Shown piece after piece: positions 1-7,300 of a DNA stretch of 64,000 nt (position 1 is the first letter of the stretch; each line of letters starts with the position of its first letter). The stretch comes from Flavobacterium sp. MDT1-60. GTDB lineage: Bacteria > Bacteroidota > Bacteroidia > Flavobacteriales > Flavobacteriaceae. The DNA lies in the NCBI RefSeq assembly GCF_014844035.1, contig NZ_CP062159.1:2108001-2172000 (forward strand). Reading direction: 5' to 3'. The notes beneath the pieces are model-generated. The model ran no database searches. It was given only the letters and a program-made list of their open reading frames with translations, and was not told the origin of the DNA. The translations under genes and the position numbers were made by a program.

Positions 1-309
1 AGTGGAAATTTAAAAGAAAAAGGGATACATATATATATAGAAAAAGGCGGGATAGATAAAGTATCTGAAAACTCAAGTTCTAAATATTACTTAACCCAAA
101 AACGAGGTAAATGGAAGTATTATGATACTGATGGTAAACTGATACAAACTAAGGAATTCCCCTCTAGAGAAAAGGCATATGATAGTTTATATCTTTCCTG
201 GAGTGATAATAAAGATAAAGAAAGTGTTGTTTCTGATCGCGAGAAACGTATTATAGAGGATGATAAAGATTATAATAAATATAAAGAATCATTAGCTGGT
301 AAAAAATAA
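1..309 (+). CDS. C-terminal part of an unknown hydrophilic protein (5' end outside the window)
   Basis: The frame is open from base 1 to a TAA at 307-309, giving the last 102 residues of a protein whose start lies outside. The visible part is charged and rich in Lys, Asp and Tyr (for example GKWKYYDTDG and EKAYDSLYLSW, ending SLAGKK). It has no membrane segment and no motif I recognise. Base use is like the surrounding genes. A transcription terminator follows at 421-449. I do not assign a function. Confidence 0.6.
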   Translation, partial: SGNLKEKGIHIYIEKGGIDKVSENSSSKYYLTQKRGKWKYYDTDGKLIQTKEFPSREKAYDSLYLSWSDNKDKESVVSDREKRIIEDDKDYNKYKESLAGKK

Positions 310-420
310 TTTTAAAAGAGTCATTTGTAATCCAAATGATCTTTTAAATTACAGGAAAATAAAATAATAAACAGAAATATGTTTTTTAAAGAAACTTAAA
401 TTCAGATTTGAGATCCATCA

Positions 421-449
421 AAAACTACCCTTAATCAGGTAGTTTTTTT
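421..449 (+). terminator. Rho-independent terminator after the left-edge gene
   Basis: The stem AAAACTACC pairs with GGTAGTTTT across a short loop and is followed by a run of T. It lies about 110 bases past the stop codon of the partial gene at the left edge. Confidence 0.6.
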
Positions 450-494
450 GTTTTAAAGAATACTTTATTTTAGCATTAAAATTATAAAAAACAA

Positions 495-780
495 ACCCGT
501 TCTCCTAGATCTTCCTTATGAAAAGCTGCGCAAATGTCTCTGACTTTGTGCATTTTTTTTGTTCCTTAGAAATTGTAAACCTGATAAAAGTCTCCCGACT
601 TTTTACGTTTAGTTCTTATATTGCCTTGATTTTATATATTCAGGAAATAACATTTTAAGAAATTAGTTTTAAAGTCAGAGACTTTGAGAAGTTTTCGTTT
701 TTCAATTATATTAGCTTGAAATGGCGCAAAGTCAGAGGCATTTGCGCAGCGTTGTGGAGGAACACTTTGTGGAGCGGGTA
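495..780. repeat. Two diverged copies of a ~110-bp repeat in inverted orientation
   Basis: The segment at 495-602, read on the minus strand, resembles 671-780 read on the plus strand. The best-preserved core is 525-551 against 724-750, sharing CAAAGTCAGAG and CATTTGCGCAGC. A second shared block is AAAGTC-GAGACTTT, at 589-602 and 671-685. Within each core GCGCAAA pairs with TTTGCGC (724-730 with 741-747; the older copy has one G-U type change), so each copy can fold alone and the two copies can pair with each other. This fills most of the 570-base gap between genes. I see no coding gene here; an ORF reading through 632-895 is built from the repeat. Confidence 0.6.
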
Positions 781-882
781 ATTTATATACTAAATATAAA
801 TTAGGCTGATTTGAAAATTTAATTAATTTAGCAGAGTAGAAAATTATATTAAATAACCCCAATTCATCCTTAATATTAAAAA

Positions 883-1962
883 GTGCAAAAATCAAAATTA
901 GTCTGTCTGCTATTATTACAAATTATATTCTTGAGTTGTAAAAAATCAGAAAATGAAAATGTAATTAAAACGGCGTCAACTCAATCTTCTAAAGGAAATC
1001 AAGATCAAAATTATATAAAAAAAGCAATAGAATCAGATCAGGCAGATTTTGTTCATTATATAGATACAACTAAAAATATAAATGCTTTTTACAAATTTGA
1101 TGAATCCAATTCCTATACAATATTAGGATATTGCTGTAAATTTGACAGATATGATTTTGTAAAAAAGCTTATTTCGAAAAAAGCCGATATAACATTGGGT
1201 GAAGAGGATGAAGATTATCAATATGATGCACTTTATGTTGCAATAGAGAATCAAAATGAAAAAATTGTTGATTTACTTTTAGAAAATAAAGCAAATGTAA
1301 ATAGTATCTATACAGAGGGTGGTCTTACATCACTTTCCTTTGCCTGCCAATTTTCTAATTTTCATATTGTTGAAGCATTAATTAATCATAATGCTGACAT
1401 AAAAGGGAAGTATAATCCACAAACTGAAATGGCTTCTATTCCTATAATAGAAGCTGTAAAGAGTAAAAATAAAGAAGCAGTTAAACTATTAGTAGAAAAA
1501 GGTGCAGATGTAAATCAAGTTGATTTAGAAGAGACTTCGGCCTTAAGTTATGCTAAAGCCAAAGATCAGGAAATTTATAATTTATTGAATCTGCTATTAA
1601 AAGATAAAGTAAAATTTAGCACGCCAATCACTGAAAAATTTCTAGGCAAATTTGAAGCAAACACGGAAGGCGAATTAACTACAGATGGAACAGGACATAC
1701 TACTTATCATTTTTCGATTACAACAAACGGAATTGTATTAAAGGCAGAAGCTTTTAGGGGAGACTTTTTATGCGAAGGAAATTATAAAGGAGTTGAAAAA
1801 GATAATATTTTAGAGGTTTATTACGACGAGAAAGATGACCGTTGTAAACAATCAAAACCTAATTACATTATAAAAAAAGAAGCAGATAAATACTTTATTA
1901 AAGGAGTTGGAGGTGAAGGGACTATTAACGAATGGATAAAATTGGAAAAAAATAAACCATAA
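883..1962 (+). CDS. Ankyrin-repeat lipoprotein
   Basis: A 359-residue protein with an SPII signal peptide: a hydrophobic stretch ends in the lipobox FLSC near residue 19, followed by KK, so it is probably a membrane-anchored lipoprotein. About four ankyrin repeats occupy residues 75-235. Typical cores are VDLLLENKANVN and VKLLVEKGADVNQVD. The last ~115 residues form a separate unknown domain. Ankyrin repeats bind proteins; the partner is unknown. The start is GTG at 883, the codon that places the signal peptide correctly. The gene ends just before the terminator it shares with tmRNA. Confidence 0.8.
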   Translation: MQKSKLVCLLLLQIIFLSCKKSENENVIKTASTQSSKGNQDQNYIKKAIESDQADFVHYIDTTKNINAFYKFDESNSYTILGYCCKFDRYDFVKKLISKKADITLGEEDEDYQYDALYVAIENQNEKIVDLLLENKANVNSIYTEGGLTSLSFACQFSNFHIVEALINHNADIKGKYNPQTEMASIPIIEAVKSKNKEAVKLLVEKGADVNQVDLEETSALSYAKAKDQEIYNLLNLLLKDKVKFSTPITEKFLGKFEANTEGELTTDGTGHTTYHFSITTNGIVLKAEAFRGDFLCEGNYKGVEKDNILEVYYDEKDDRCKQSKPNYIIKKEADKYFIKGVGGEGTINEWIKLEKNKP

Positions 1963-1970
1963 GCATAAAA

Positions 1971-1999
1971 AAAACCTGTAAACAATGTTTACAGGTTTT
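1971..1999. terminator. Bidirectional terminator between the ankyrin gene and tmRNA
   Basis: A perfect 13-bp stem (AAAACCTGTAAAC with its complement) closes a 3-base loop. A-rich and T-rich flanks let it work in both directions. It would end the ankyrin lipoprotein transcript on the plus strand and tmRNA on the minus strand. Confidence 0.8.
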
Positions 2000-2003
2000 T
2001 TTG

Positions 2004-2396
2004 TGGAGTCGCCGGGAATCGAACCCGGGTCCAAACAAGCAACTAAAGAGCTTTCTACGCGTTTATTTCCTGATTGGATTTTCGATGTTAAGCTAGGTCA
2101 GGAACAACCACTCAACACTTATCTTCTTAATTTCGAAATCCACCCGAAGCTCATGGAAATCTAGGTTTATTTTTACGGTTCCCCTATGCTGAACGCCACA
2201 AACCAAGGCTTTCAAGGAGAATCCAGCTTCCCTATCTGATAGGGACGTGGCTAATCTTACTATAATTCAGATTATGCAGCTAAAGCGTAGTTATTTTCGC
2301 CGTGTAAAATTGTAAGATCTTATATTTACGAGCAAGGTCTCAATGCTCGACGTGCTTACTTTCCAATTCGACTTGCTGTCAAAACCAGTCGACCCC
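2004..2396 (-). ncRNA. ssrA: Transfer-messenger RNA (tmRNA)
   Basis: tmRNA rescues stalled ribosomes and tags the unfinished protein for degradation. The 5' end GGGGTCG (at 2396) pairs with CGACTCC at the 3' end (2005-2011), forming the acceptor stem. A T-arm with GGTTCGATTCC lies next to it. The tag frame reads GGC GAA AAT AAC TAC GCT TTA GCT GCA TAA, giving GENNYALAA-stop, the type expected for Flavobacteria. Length is about 393 bases. The terminal CCA is not encoded (the genome gives ACA), so it must be added after transcription. A -7 box is seen upstream at 2410-2417. Confidence 0.96.
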
Positions 2397-2409
2397 AAAA
2401 TTGAGTTTG

Positions 2410-2417
2410 CAAATTTA
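2410..2417 (-). promoter_or_regulatory. Possible -7 box of the tmRNA promoter
   Basis: On the minus strand this reads TAAATTTG, matching the Bacteroidota -7 consensus TAnnTTTG, 13 bases before the mature 5' end of tmRNA. I find no convincing TTG at the -33 position, so the call rests on the -7 box and its position. Confidence 0.4.
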
Positions 2418-2462
2418 TACTATTTGTTGTTAGATAAATAATAAATTTGACTTAAAATTATA

Positions 2463-3668
2463 TTATTCTTCGTCTTTGAAATTAAAAGGATAATCTCCAA
2501 AAATTGGTGCCAGTTTACGAACCGCATAAGTGTTTCTGGTCATTTTATTGGATAAGGCAAGAATGGTAATATTTTCTTTCTTTAAAGTAATATATGATGA
2601 GGTATTACCATGCCACCAGCCATTATGGAAATAGAAATTTTGACCGGTTTCCCAATTGATCATTCGGATTCCTAAACCATAATTTTTTGTACCTTTTCTT
2701 TCATTGCTGTAGCCTGTGAAGACTTCTTTTAATAAAGCAGGTTTCAAGAAGTCAGGTGAATTTCTGGCTCTGTCAAATTTTAAAAGATCGCGAACTGTCG
2801 AAAAGATATTTTTATCTCCGTATACATTATCCAGGTAATCAAATCCAATTTCTGCACCATTGCCTTTGTATGACGGAACAATTTTTTTTCTGTCTTTGTC
2901 ATCGTCAAAAACATAAGTATGTCTCATGCCTAAAGGTTTAAAAATGATTTCAGACATCGCTTCCTTATAAGTCAAACCGGTAACTTTTTCGATGATAAGC
3001 GCCAGCATTGCGTAATTGGTATTGCAATAACCAAAACGTGTTCCCGTTTTTGATTCCAATCCAACATCTTTCGTTGCCAGAATGTTTAAAATAGCAGCAT
3101 TGGTAAGCTGATTATGTCTATCCCAAACCGATTTGTCGTGATCTGTAAAATAGGCGTAGTTACGCATACCGCTGCGATGACTTAATAACATTCTAATAGT
3201 ACAGTCTTCGTATGGAAATGTTTTTAAGATTGTATTTACTTTTTGATCCAGATCAATTTTACCTGCATTGACCAATTTTAGAACCGCGGTAGCAGTTAAA
3301 ACCTTGCTGACAGAAGCAATTTGTACAGGAGTATCTGCTGTTATTTTTGTTCCTTCGTTTTTATTGGCATATCCATTATATCTTTCAAAGATAATCTGAC
3401 CATTCCTGGCCACAAGAAAGCTTCCGTTCATGCTGTTGTTTGGCCAGTTTTTAACGTAAAAATGATTTATTCTCCCTTTTACTGAATTGATATAAGCCTG
3501 TGAGAGTCTTTTTTCAGGACCTAATGGCTTCATCTTTGGCATTGTATCTTCAACTGTTGGAGTACTATCAACAATTGTTTTTTTATCTTTTCCGCATGAG
3601 CTTAAAACTAAGATTAGAAAAAGTATTTGTGGTATATTTGTTTTTTTTAGGAGACTCATTTTCATCAT
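2463..3668 (-). CDS. Serine hydrolase lipoprotein, beta-lactamase/class C fold
   Basis: A 401-residue protein of the beta-lactamase (PF00144) family, which includes D-Ala-D-Ala carboxypeptidases and esterases. The N-terminus is an SPII signal ending LVLSSC (Cys25), so it is a lipoprotein. The catalytic SxxK is SVSK at residues 119-122 and the YxN motif is YCN at 214-216. A late HNG (in FHNGWWHG) takes the place of the KTG triad. The three motifs and the length fit an active family member. The physiological substrate cannot be read from sequence; peptidoglycan or an ester is likely. It stands alone, convergent to tmRNA's upstream side. The start could also be Met4. Confidence 0.88.
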   Translation of the reverse strand: MMKMSLLKKTNIPQILFLILVLSSCGKDKKTIVDSTPTVEDTMPKMKPLGPEKRLSQAYINSVKGRINHFYVKNWPNNSMNGSFLVARNGQIIFERYNGYANKNEGTKITADTPVQIASVSKVLTATAVLKLVNAGKIDLDQKVNTILKTFPYEDCTIRMLLSHRSGMRNYAYFTDHDKSVWDRHNQLTNAAILNILATKDVGLESKTGTRFGYCNTNYAMLALIIEKVTGLTYKEAMSEIIFKPLGMRHTYVFDDDKDRKKIVPSYKGNGAEIGFDYLDNVYGDKNIFSTVRDLLKFDRARNSPDFLKPALLKEVFTGYSNERKGTKNYGLGIRMINWETGQNFYFHNGWWHGNTSSYITLKKENITILALSNKMTRNTYAVRKLAPIFGDYPFNFKDEE

Positions 3669-3905
3669 TCTTTGAAAACAAATATATAGAATTCAATATT
3701 TATGTTTTTGTTTTTTGACTCCTTTAAAAAACTTATTTTAACATTGTTTTAACTTCTTTTTTTGTTAGTCAATTGTGCATCAGCTAGTAGCGTTATAAAA
3801 ATGTTTGAAATAAGAAAATAACAACAAAATTTTAACTAATTTTGTTATATTTGAAACAAATTGAATTAAAAAAGTTATATTAATATCTATCTTAATCTCG
3901 CATAA

Positions 3906-5108
3906 ATGAAATTTGGAATTATAAAAGAAAGAAAATCCCCACCAGACAGACGTGTAGTATTCTCACCTAATGAACTTGCTAAATTAAAACAGCTTTATCA
4001 TGAAGCCACTGTTGAGGTTGAAAGTTCTGATATTCGAATTTTTTCAGATATGCAATATAAGAGCATGGGTATAAACGTTACAGAAGATGTTTCGGATTGC
4101 GACGTTTTATTTGGTGTAAAAGAAGTCCCTGTTGAAAATTTGATTCCAGACAAGGCCTATTTCTTTTTTTCGCATACTATAAAAAAACAACCTTATAATA
4201 GAAAACTATTAAAGGCAATTTTAGAAAAGAATATCGATTTATACGATCATGAAACTATCGTTGATGCTGAAAATCGTCGTTTAATTGGCTTCGGAAAATA
4301 TGCCGGTATGGTTGGTGTTTATAACGGAATTCGTGCATTCGGAATAAAATTTGAATTGTTCAAATTGCCTAAAGCCGAAACACTGGCAGGAAAAGAAGCT
4401 TTAATCATGCATTTAAAACGTCTTACTTTACCACCTTTAAAATTTGTTGTTACAGGAACCGGAAAAGTAGGAAGTGGTGCAAAAGAAATTTTAGACGCTA
4501 TTAAAGTAAAAGAAGTTACGGTCGATAATTATTTGACTAAAAACTATACGCAGTCTGTTTACGTGCAGCTGGATGTTTTAGAATACAATAAACGAATTGA
4601 TGGACAGGTTTTAGATTTCAATGATTTCACCTCACATCCTGAAGCATATGTTTCTGATTTTGAAAAATTCACTAAGGTTTCTGACATTTATTATGCAGGT
4701 CACTTTTATGACAATGCAGCACCAATGATTTTAACGCAGGAAATGTTGAATGCCAGTGACTGCAAATTAAGAGTAGTTGCTGATATTTCGTGTGATGTTA
4801 ACGGACCAATTGCCTGCACATTGCGTTCTTCAACAATTGAAGAGCCTATTTATGGTTACTTTCCATTAGAGAATAAAGAAGTTGATGTTTTTCATCCTGC
4901 TGCAATTGTAGTCATGGCAGTTGATAATTTGCCGTGCGAAATCCCGAAAGATGCAAGTGAGGGTTTCGGAGAACAATTTATGGAACACGTTATTCCGGCA
5001 TTTTTTAACGGAGATAAAGACGGAATTCTGCAAAGAGCTAAAATCACTGAAAAAGGAAAATTAACTCCTAGATTTGCTTATTTGCAAGACTATGTAGACG
5101 GGAAATAA
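3906..5108 (+). CDS. NAD(P)-dependent oxidoreductase, alanine/saccharopine dehydrogenase-like
   Basis: A 400-residue cytoplasmic protein. The N-terminus MKFGIIKERKSPPDRR is typical of the alanine dehydrogenase / transhydrogenase N-terminal domain. A nucleotide-binding glycine motif, VVTGTGKVGSGAKEIL, follows near residue 180. The motif and layout also resemble Lys1-type saccharopine dehydrogenase, and Flavobacterial relatives are often named only as oxidoreductases. I infer an amino-acid dehydrogenase but do not choose the substrate. Possible -7 box TATATTTG lies at 3846-3853. It converges on fumC across a terminator. Confidence 0.75.
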   Translation: MKFGIIKERKSPPDRRVVFSPNELAKLKQLYHEATVEVESSDIRIFSDMQYKSMGINVTEDVSDCDVLFGVKEVPVENLIPDKAYFFFSHTIKKQPYNRKLLKAILEKNIDLYDHETIVDAENRRLIGFGKYAGMVGVYNGIRAFGIKFELFKLPKAETLAGKEALIMHLKRLTLPPLKFVVTGTGKVGSGAKEILDAIKVKEVTVDNYLTKNYTQSVYVQLDVLEYNKRIDGQVLDFNDFTSHPEAYVSDFEKFTKVSDIYYAGHFYDNAAPMILTQEMLNASDCKLRVVADISCDVNGPIACTLRSSTIEEPIYGYFPLENKEVDVFHPAAIVVMAVDNLPCEIPKDASEGFGEQFMEHVIPAFFNGDKDGILQRAKITEKGKLTPRFAYLQDYVDGK

Positions 5109-5239
5109 TTATTAATTGTAAAGGGTTAATTGTGAATTGTTTTTCGGGCTTTTGTCATTAAAAAAAGAGCTTCATAAAATTTAAATTTATTAAGCTCTTT
5201 TTCTAATTAATAATTTACAATTAACCATTCACAATTAGT
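5107..5239. repeat. Nested inverted repeat with bidirectional terminator between convergent genes
   Basis: An outer, imperfect inverted repeat of about 30 bases (blocks containing GGTTAATTGTGAATT and its complement) sits at 5107-5140 and 5205-5239. Inside it, AAAAGAGCTT (5163-5172) pairs with AAGCTCTTTT (5192-5201), flanked by A and T runs. The inner hairpin is a good bidirectional terminator for the oxidoreductase gene and fumC. The outer repeat belongs to a type of dispersed AATTGT/TTAATTG intergenic sequence. Confidence 0.6.
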
Positions 5240-6625
5240 TTAGACCATTTCCTCCGGTTTTACCCAATCATCAAAATCTTCTGGAGTTACATATCCCAAA
5301 CGAACAGCTTCATCTTTTAAAGTTGTTCCGTTTTTATGAGCCGTTTGTGCAATTTCTGCAGCCTTATAATATCCAATTTTTGTATTTAAAGCAGTAACCA
5401 ACATTAACGAATTATCTACTAACTCTTTAATACGTTTGTAGTTTGGTTCAATTCCCTGAGCACAATGTTCGTCGAAAGAAACACAGGCATCACCCAATAA
5501 TCTTGCTGATTGAAGGAAATTTGCAGCCATAACCGGTTTAAAAACATTTAATTCATAATGCCCCTGCATTCCGCCAATGGCAATTGCCATATCATTTCCT
5601 ATTACTTGTGCACAAACCATAGTTAAGGCTTCACATTGTGTTGGATTTACTTTTCCTGGCATGATAGAAGAACCTGGTTCATTTTCAGGAATGTGAATTT
5701 CACCAATCCCAGATCGGGGTCCTGAAGCTAGCATTCTAATGTCATTTGCAATTTTGTTTAAAGATACAGCCAATTGTTTTAAAGCGCCGTGCGTTTCAAC
5801 AATAGCATCGTGTGCAGCCAAAGCTTCAAATTTATTCTCTGCCGTTACAAAAGGATGGTTGGTGAATTCAGCAATATATTCCGCCACCTTTTTGTCGTAA
5901 CCTTTTGGTGTATTAAGTCCGGTTCCGACAGCAGTTCCGCCAAGAGCGATTTCTGATAGATGCGCCAATGTATTTTTAAGCGCTTTTAAACCAAAAGACA
6001 ATTGAGCAGCATAACCTGAAATTTCTTGCCCTAAAGTCAGAGGTGTGGCATCCATAAGATGTGTACGGCCAATCTTTACGACGTCTTTGAATTCGTTCGC
6101 TTTCGCGGATAACGTAGCGTGTAATTTTTCGACTCCTGGAATTGTGGTTTCAACGATCATTTTGTATGCCGCAATATGCATTCCGGTTGGAAAAGTATCG
6201 TTTGATGACTGGGATTTATTGACATCATCATTGGCTTTTATAAATTGTTCGCCTTCGCCAATTTCAAAACCTTTAAGAACCTGAGCGCGATTTGCAATTA
6301 CTTCATTTACGTTCATGTTACTTTGCGTGCCTGAACCGGTCTGCCAGATTACAAGTGGAAATTGATCTTCTAATTTTCCTTCTAAAATTTCGTCGCAGAC
6401 TGCTGCAATAGCATCTCTTTTTTCTATAGGTAAAACACCGAGATCATAATTTGCATAAGCGGCAGCTTTTTTAAGATACGCAAAACCTTCAATGATTTCT
6501 GGTGGCATTGAGGCCGATGGTCCAATTTTAAAATTGTTTCGGGAACGTTCTGTTTGTGCGCCCCAATACTTATCAGCCGGGACTTGTACTTCGCCCATGG
6601 TATCTTTTTCTATTCTGTATTTCAT
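5240..6625 (-). CDS. fumC: Fumarate hydratase, class II
   Basis: This enzyme interconverts fumarate and malate in the TCA cycle in the cytoplasm; class II enzymes are iron-independent homotetramers. The protein has 461 residues, close to the usual ~465. It carries the superfamily signature [16 protein letters not shown], the active-site region [16 protein letters not shown], and the N-terminal start [16 protein letters not shown] typical of FumC. The gene stands alone, convergent with the oxidoreductase at 3906, with a terminator between them. Confidence 0.96.
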   Translation of the reverse strand: MKYRIEKDTMGEVQVPADKYWGAQTERSRNNFKIGPSASMPPEIIEGFAYLKKAAAYANYDLGVLPIEKRDAIAAVCDEILEGKLEDQFPLVIWQTGSGTQSNMNVNEVIANRAQVLKGFEIGEGEQFIKANDDVNKSQSSNDTFPTGMHIAAYKMIVETTIPGVEKLHATLSAKANEFKDVVKIGRTHLMDATPLTLGQEISGYAAQLSFGLKALKNTLAHLSEIALGGTAVGTGLNTPKGYDKKVAEYIAEFTNHPFVTAENKFEALAAHDAIVETHGALKQLAVSLNKIANDIRMLASGPRSGIGEIHIPENEPGSSIMPGKVNPTQCEALTMVCAQVIGNDMAIAIGGMQGHYELNVFKPVMAANFLQSARLLGDACVSFDEHCAQGIEPNYKRIKELVDNSLMLVTALNTKIGYYKAAEIAQTAHKNGTTLKDEAVRLGYVTPEDFDDWVKPEEMV

Positions 6626-6704
6626 TATATATGTATGTTTGTTGTTTATTGTTTGTCCGATTGAATTTGGTGACTAAAATAGGAAAGATCTTTTGAAAAC
6701 GAGT

Positions 6705-6790
6705 GCCCTAGCCCTGATGGGAGCGGCATCCTTTTGTGTCCGCCGCGGCGGACACAAAAGATACAGTGGACAGCAGGATACAGCTCCTGA
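6705..6790 (+). ncRNA. Structured RNA-like repeat element, copy 1
   Basis: A GC-rich island in an AT-rich gap. Its centre is a perfect 30-bp palindrome at 6731-6760 whose arms are CTTTTGTGTCCGCCG and its complement. Outer bases GGAGC (6720-6724) can pair with GCTCC (6783-6787). The strings GCGGCATCCTTTTGTG and ACAAAAGATACAG recur, diverged, in a second copy on the minus strand at 43161-43255. Such elements are numerous in Flavobacterium intergenic DNA, from general knowledge. It may correspond to a described motif such as Flavo-1, which I could not test. An ORF across it is not coding. Confidence 0.5.
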
Positions 6791-6918
6791 AAATGCGTAT
6801 CGTCTTCTGTTTAAGACATTTCAATGAAAAACAAAAGAATGTTAAACAAAACCTCTTATTTAAAATGAGTTTAAATATACGGATAATTGTGTTTTTATAA
6901 AAATTGATTTGGATTTTA

Positions 6919-6949
6919 TTGCTAAGGAAAAATATAAAACTTACATTTG
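6919..6949 (+). promoter_or_regulatory. Promoter of the small membrane protein gene
   Basis: A -33 TTG at 6919-6921 and a -7 box TACATTTG at 6942-6949, 20 bases apart, fit the Bacteroidota sigma consensus TTG / TAnnTTTG. The ATG follows at 6977, leaving a short leader. Confidence 0.55.
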
Positions 6950-6976
6950 TCCTTACATTCAAAAATTCCGGAAAAC

Positions 6977-7150
6977 ATGTTTGAATTTTCACAGTACTTA
7001 GGCTTTTTACTTTTCTTGACCATACTAACTATAGGGTTTTGGTTGATGTTTTTCTTAGTTGGTTTCGTATCTTATTGGGTTACGGGAGCAAGCTGGGAAA
7101 TGTTCAAAGAGAAAAGAGCAAAAAAGAGACAAGAAGAACAATCAATTTAA
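6977..7150 (+). CDS. Small membrane protein of unknown function
   Basis: A 57-residue protein with one or two hydrophobic segments (about residues 7-35, FLLFLTILTIGFWLMFF) and a strongly basic C-terminal tail, KEKRAKKRQEEQSI. I chose ATG 6977. A TTG ten codons upstream lies inside the promoter -7 box TACATTTG and is unlikely to be used. It has its own promoter and terminator, so it is a one-gene unit. Function unknown; the shape suits a small inner-membrane protein with a cytoplasmic tail. Confidence 0.7.
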   Translation: MFEFSQYLGFLLFLTILTIGFWLMFFLVGFVSYWVTGASWEMFKEKRAKKRQEEQSI

Positions 7151-7170
7151 TTTTAAATTGACTTCATAAA

Positions 7171-7201
7171 GAAAGGACCCGTTTTTACGAGTCCTTTTTT
7201 T
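7171..7201 (+). terminator. Terminator of the small membrane protein gene
   Basis: AAAGGAC at 7172-7178 pairs with GTCCTTT at 7191-7197, with CGT/ACG pairing further inside, followed by a T run. Confidence 0.7.
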
Positions 7202-7222
7202 TATGGCAAAAAATAAAAAACC

Positions 7223-7286
7223 CAATTATTAAATTCCAAATTCCAATCAGTAATTTGATTAATTGGAATTTGGAATTTAATAATTG
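7223..7286. repeat. Perfect 25-bp inverted repeat
   Basis: Bases 7223-7247 are the exact reverse complement of 7262-7286, with a 14-base loop. The arm contains AAATTCCAAATTCCAAT, the same kind of repeat seen at 12471-12512. It lies just past the 3' end of the outer-membrane barrel gene at 7301, so it may stop or stabilise that minus-strand transcript. Confidence 0.75.
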
Positions 7287-7300
7287 AAATTTAACTTATA

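Noticed and set aside
632..895. 87-codon ORF on the minus strand
   Set aside because: It is made from the inverted repeat at 495-780 and shows no protein-like pattern; the ankyrin gene begins at its edge.
1852..2034. ORF over the end of the ankyrin gene and tmRNA
   Set aside because: It crosses the terminator and the tmRNA 3' end. The tRNA-like T-arm there belongs to tmRNA, not to a separate tRNA.
6708..6992. 94-codon ORF on the minus strand
   Set aside because: It reads through the palindromic RNA-like element and the promoter of the small membrane protein gene.
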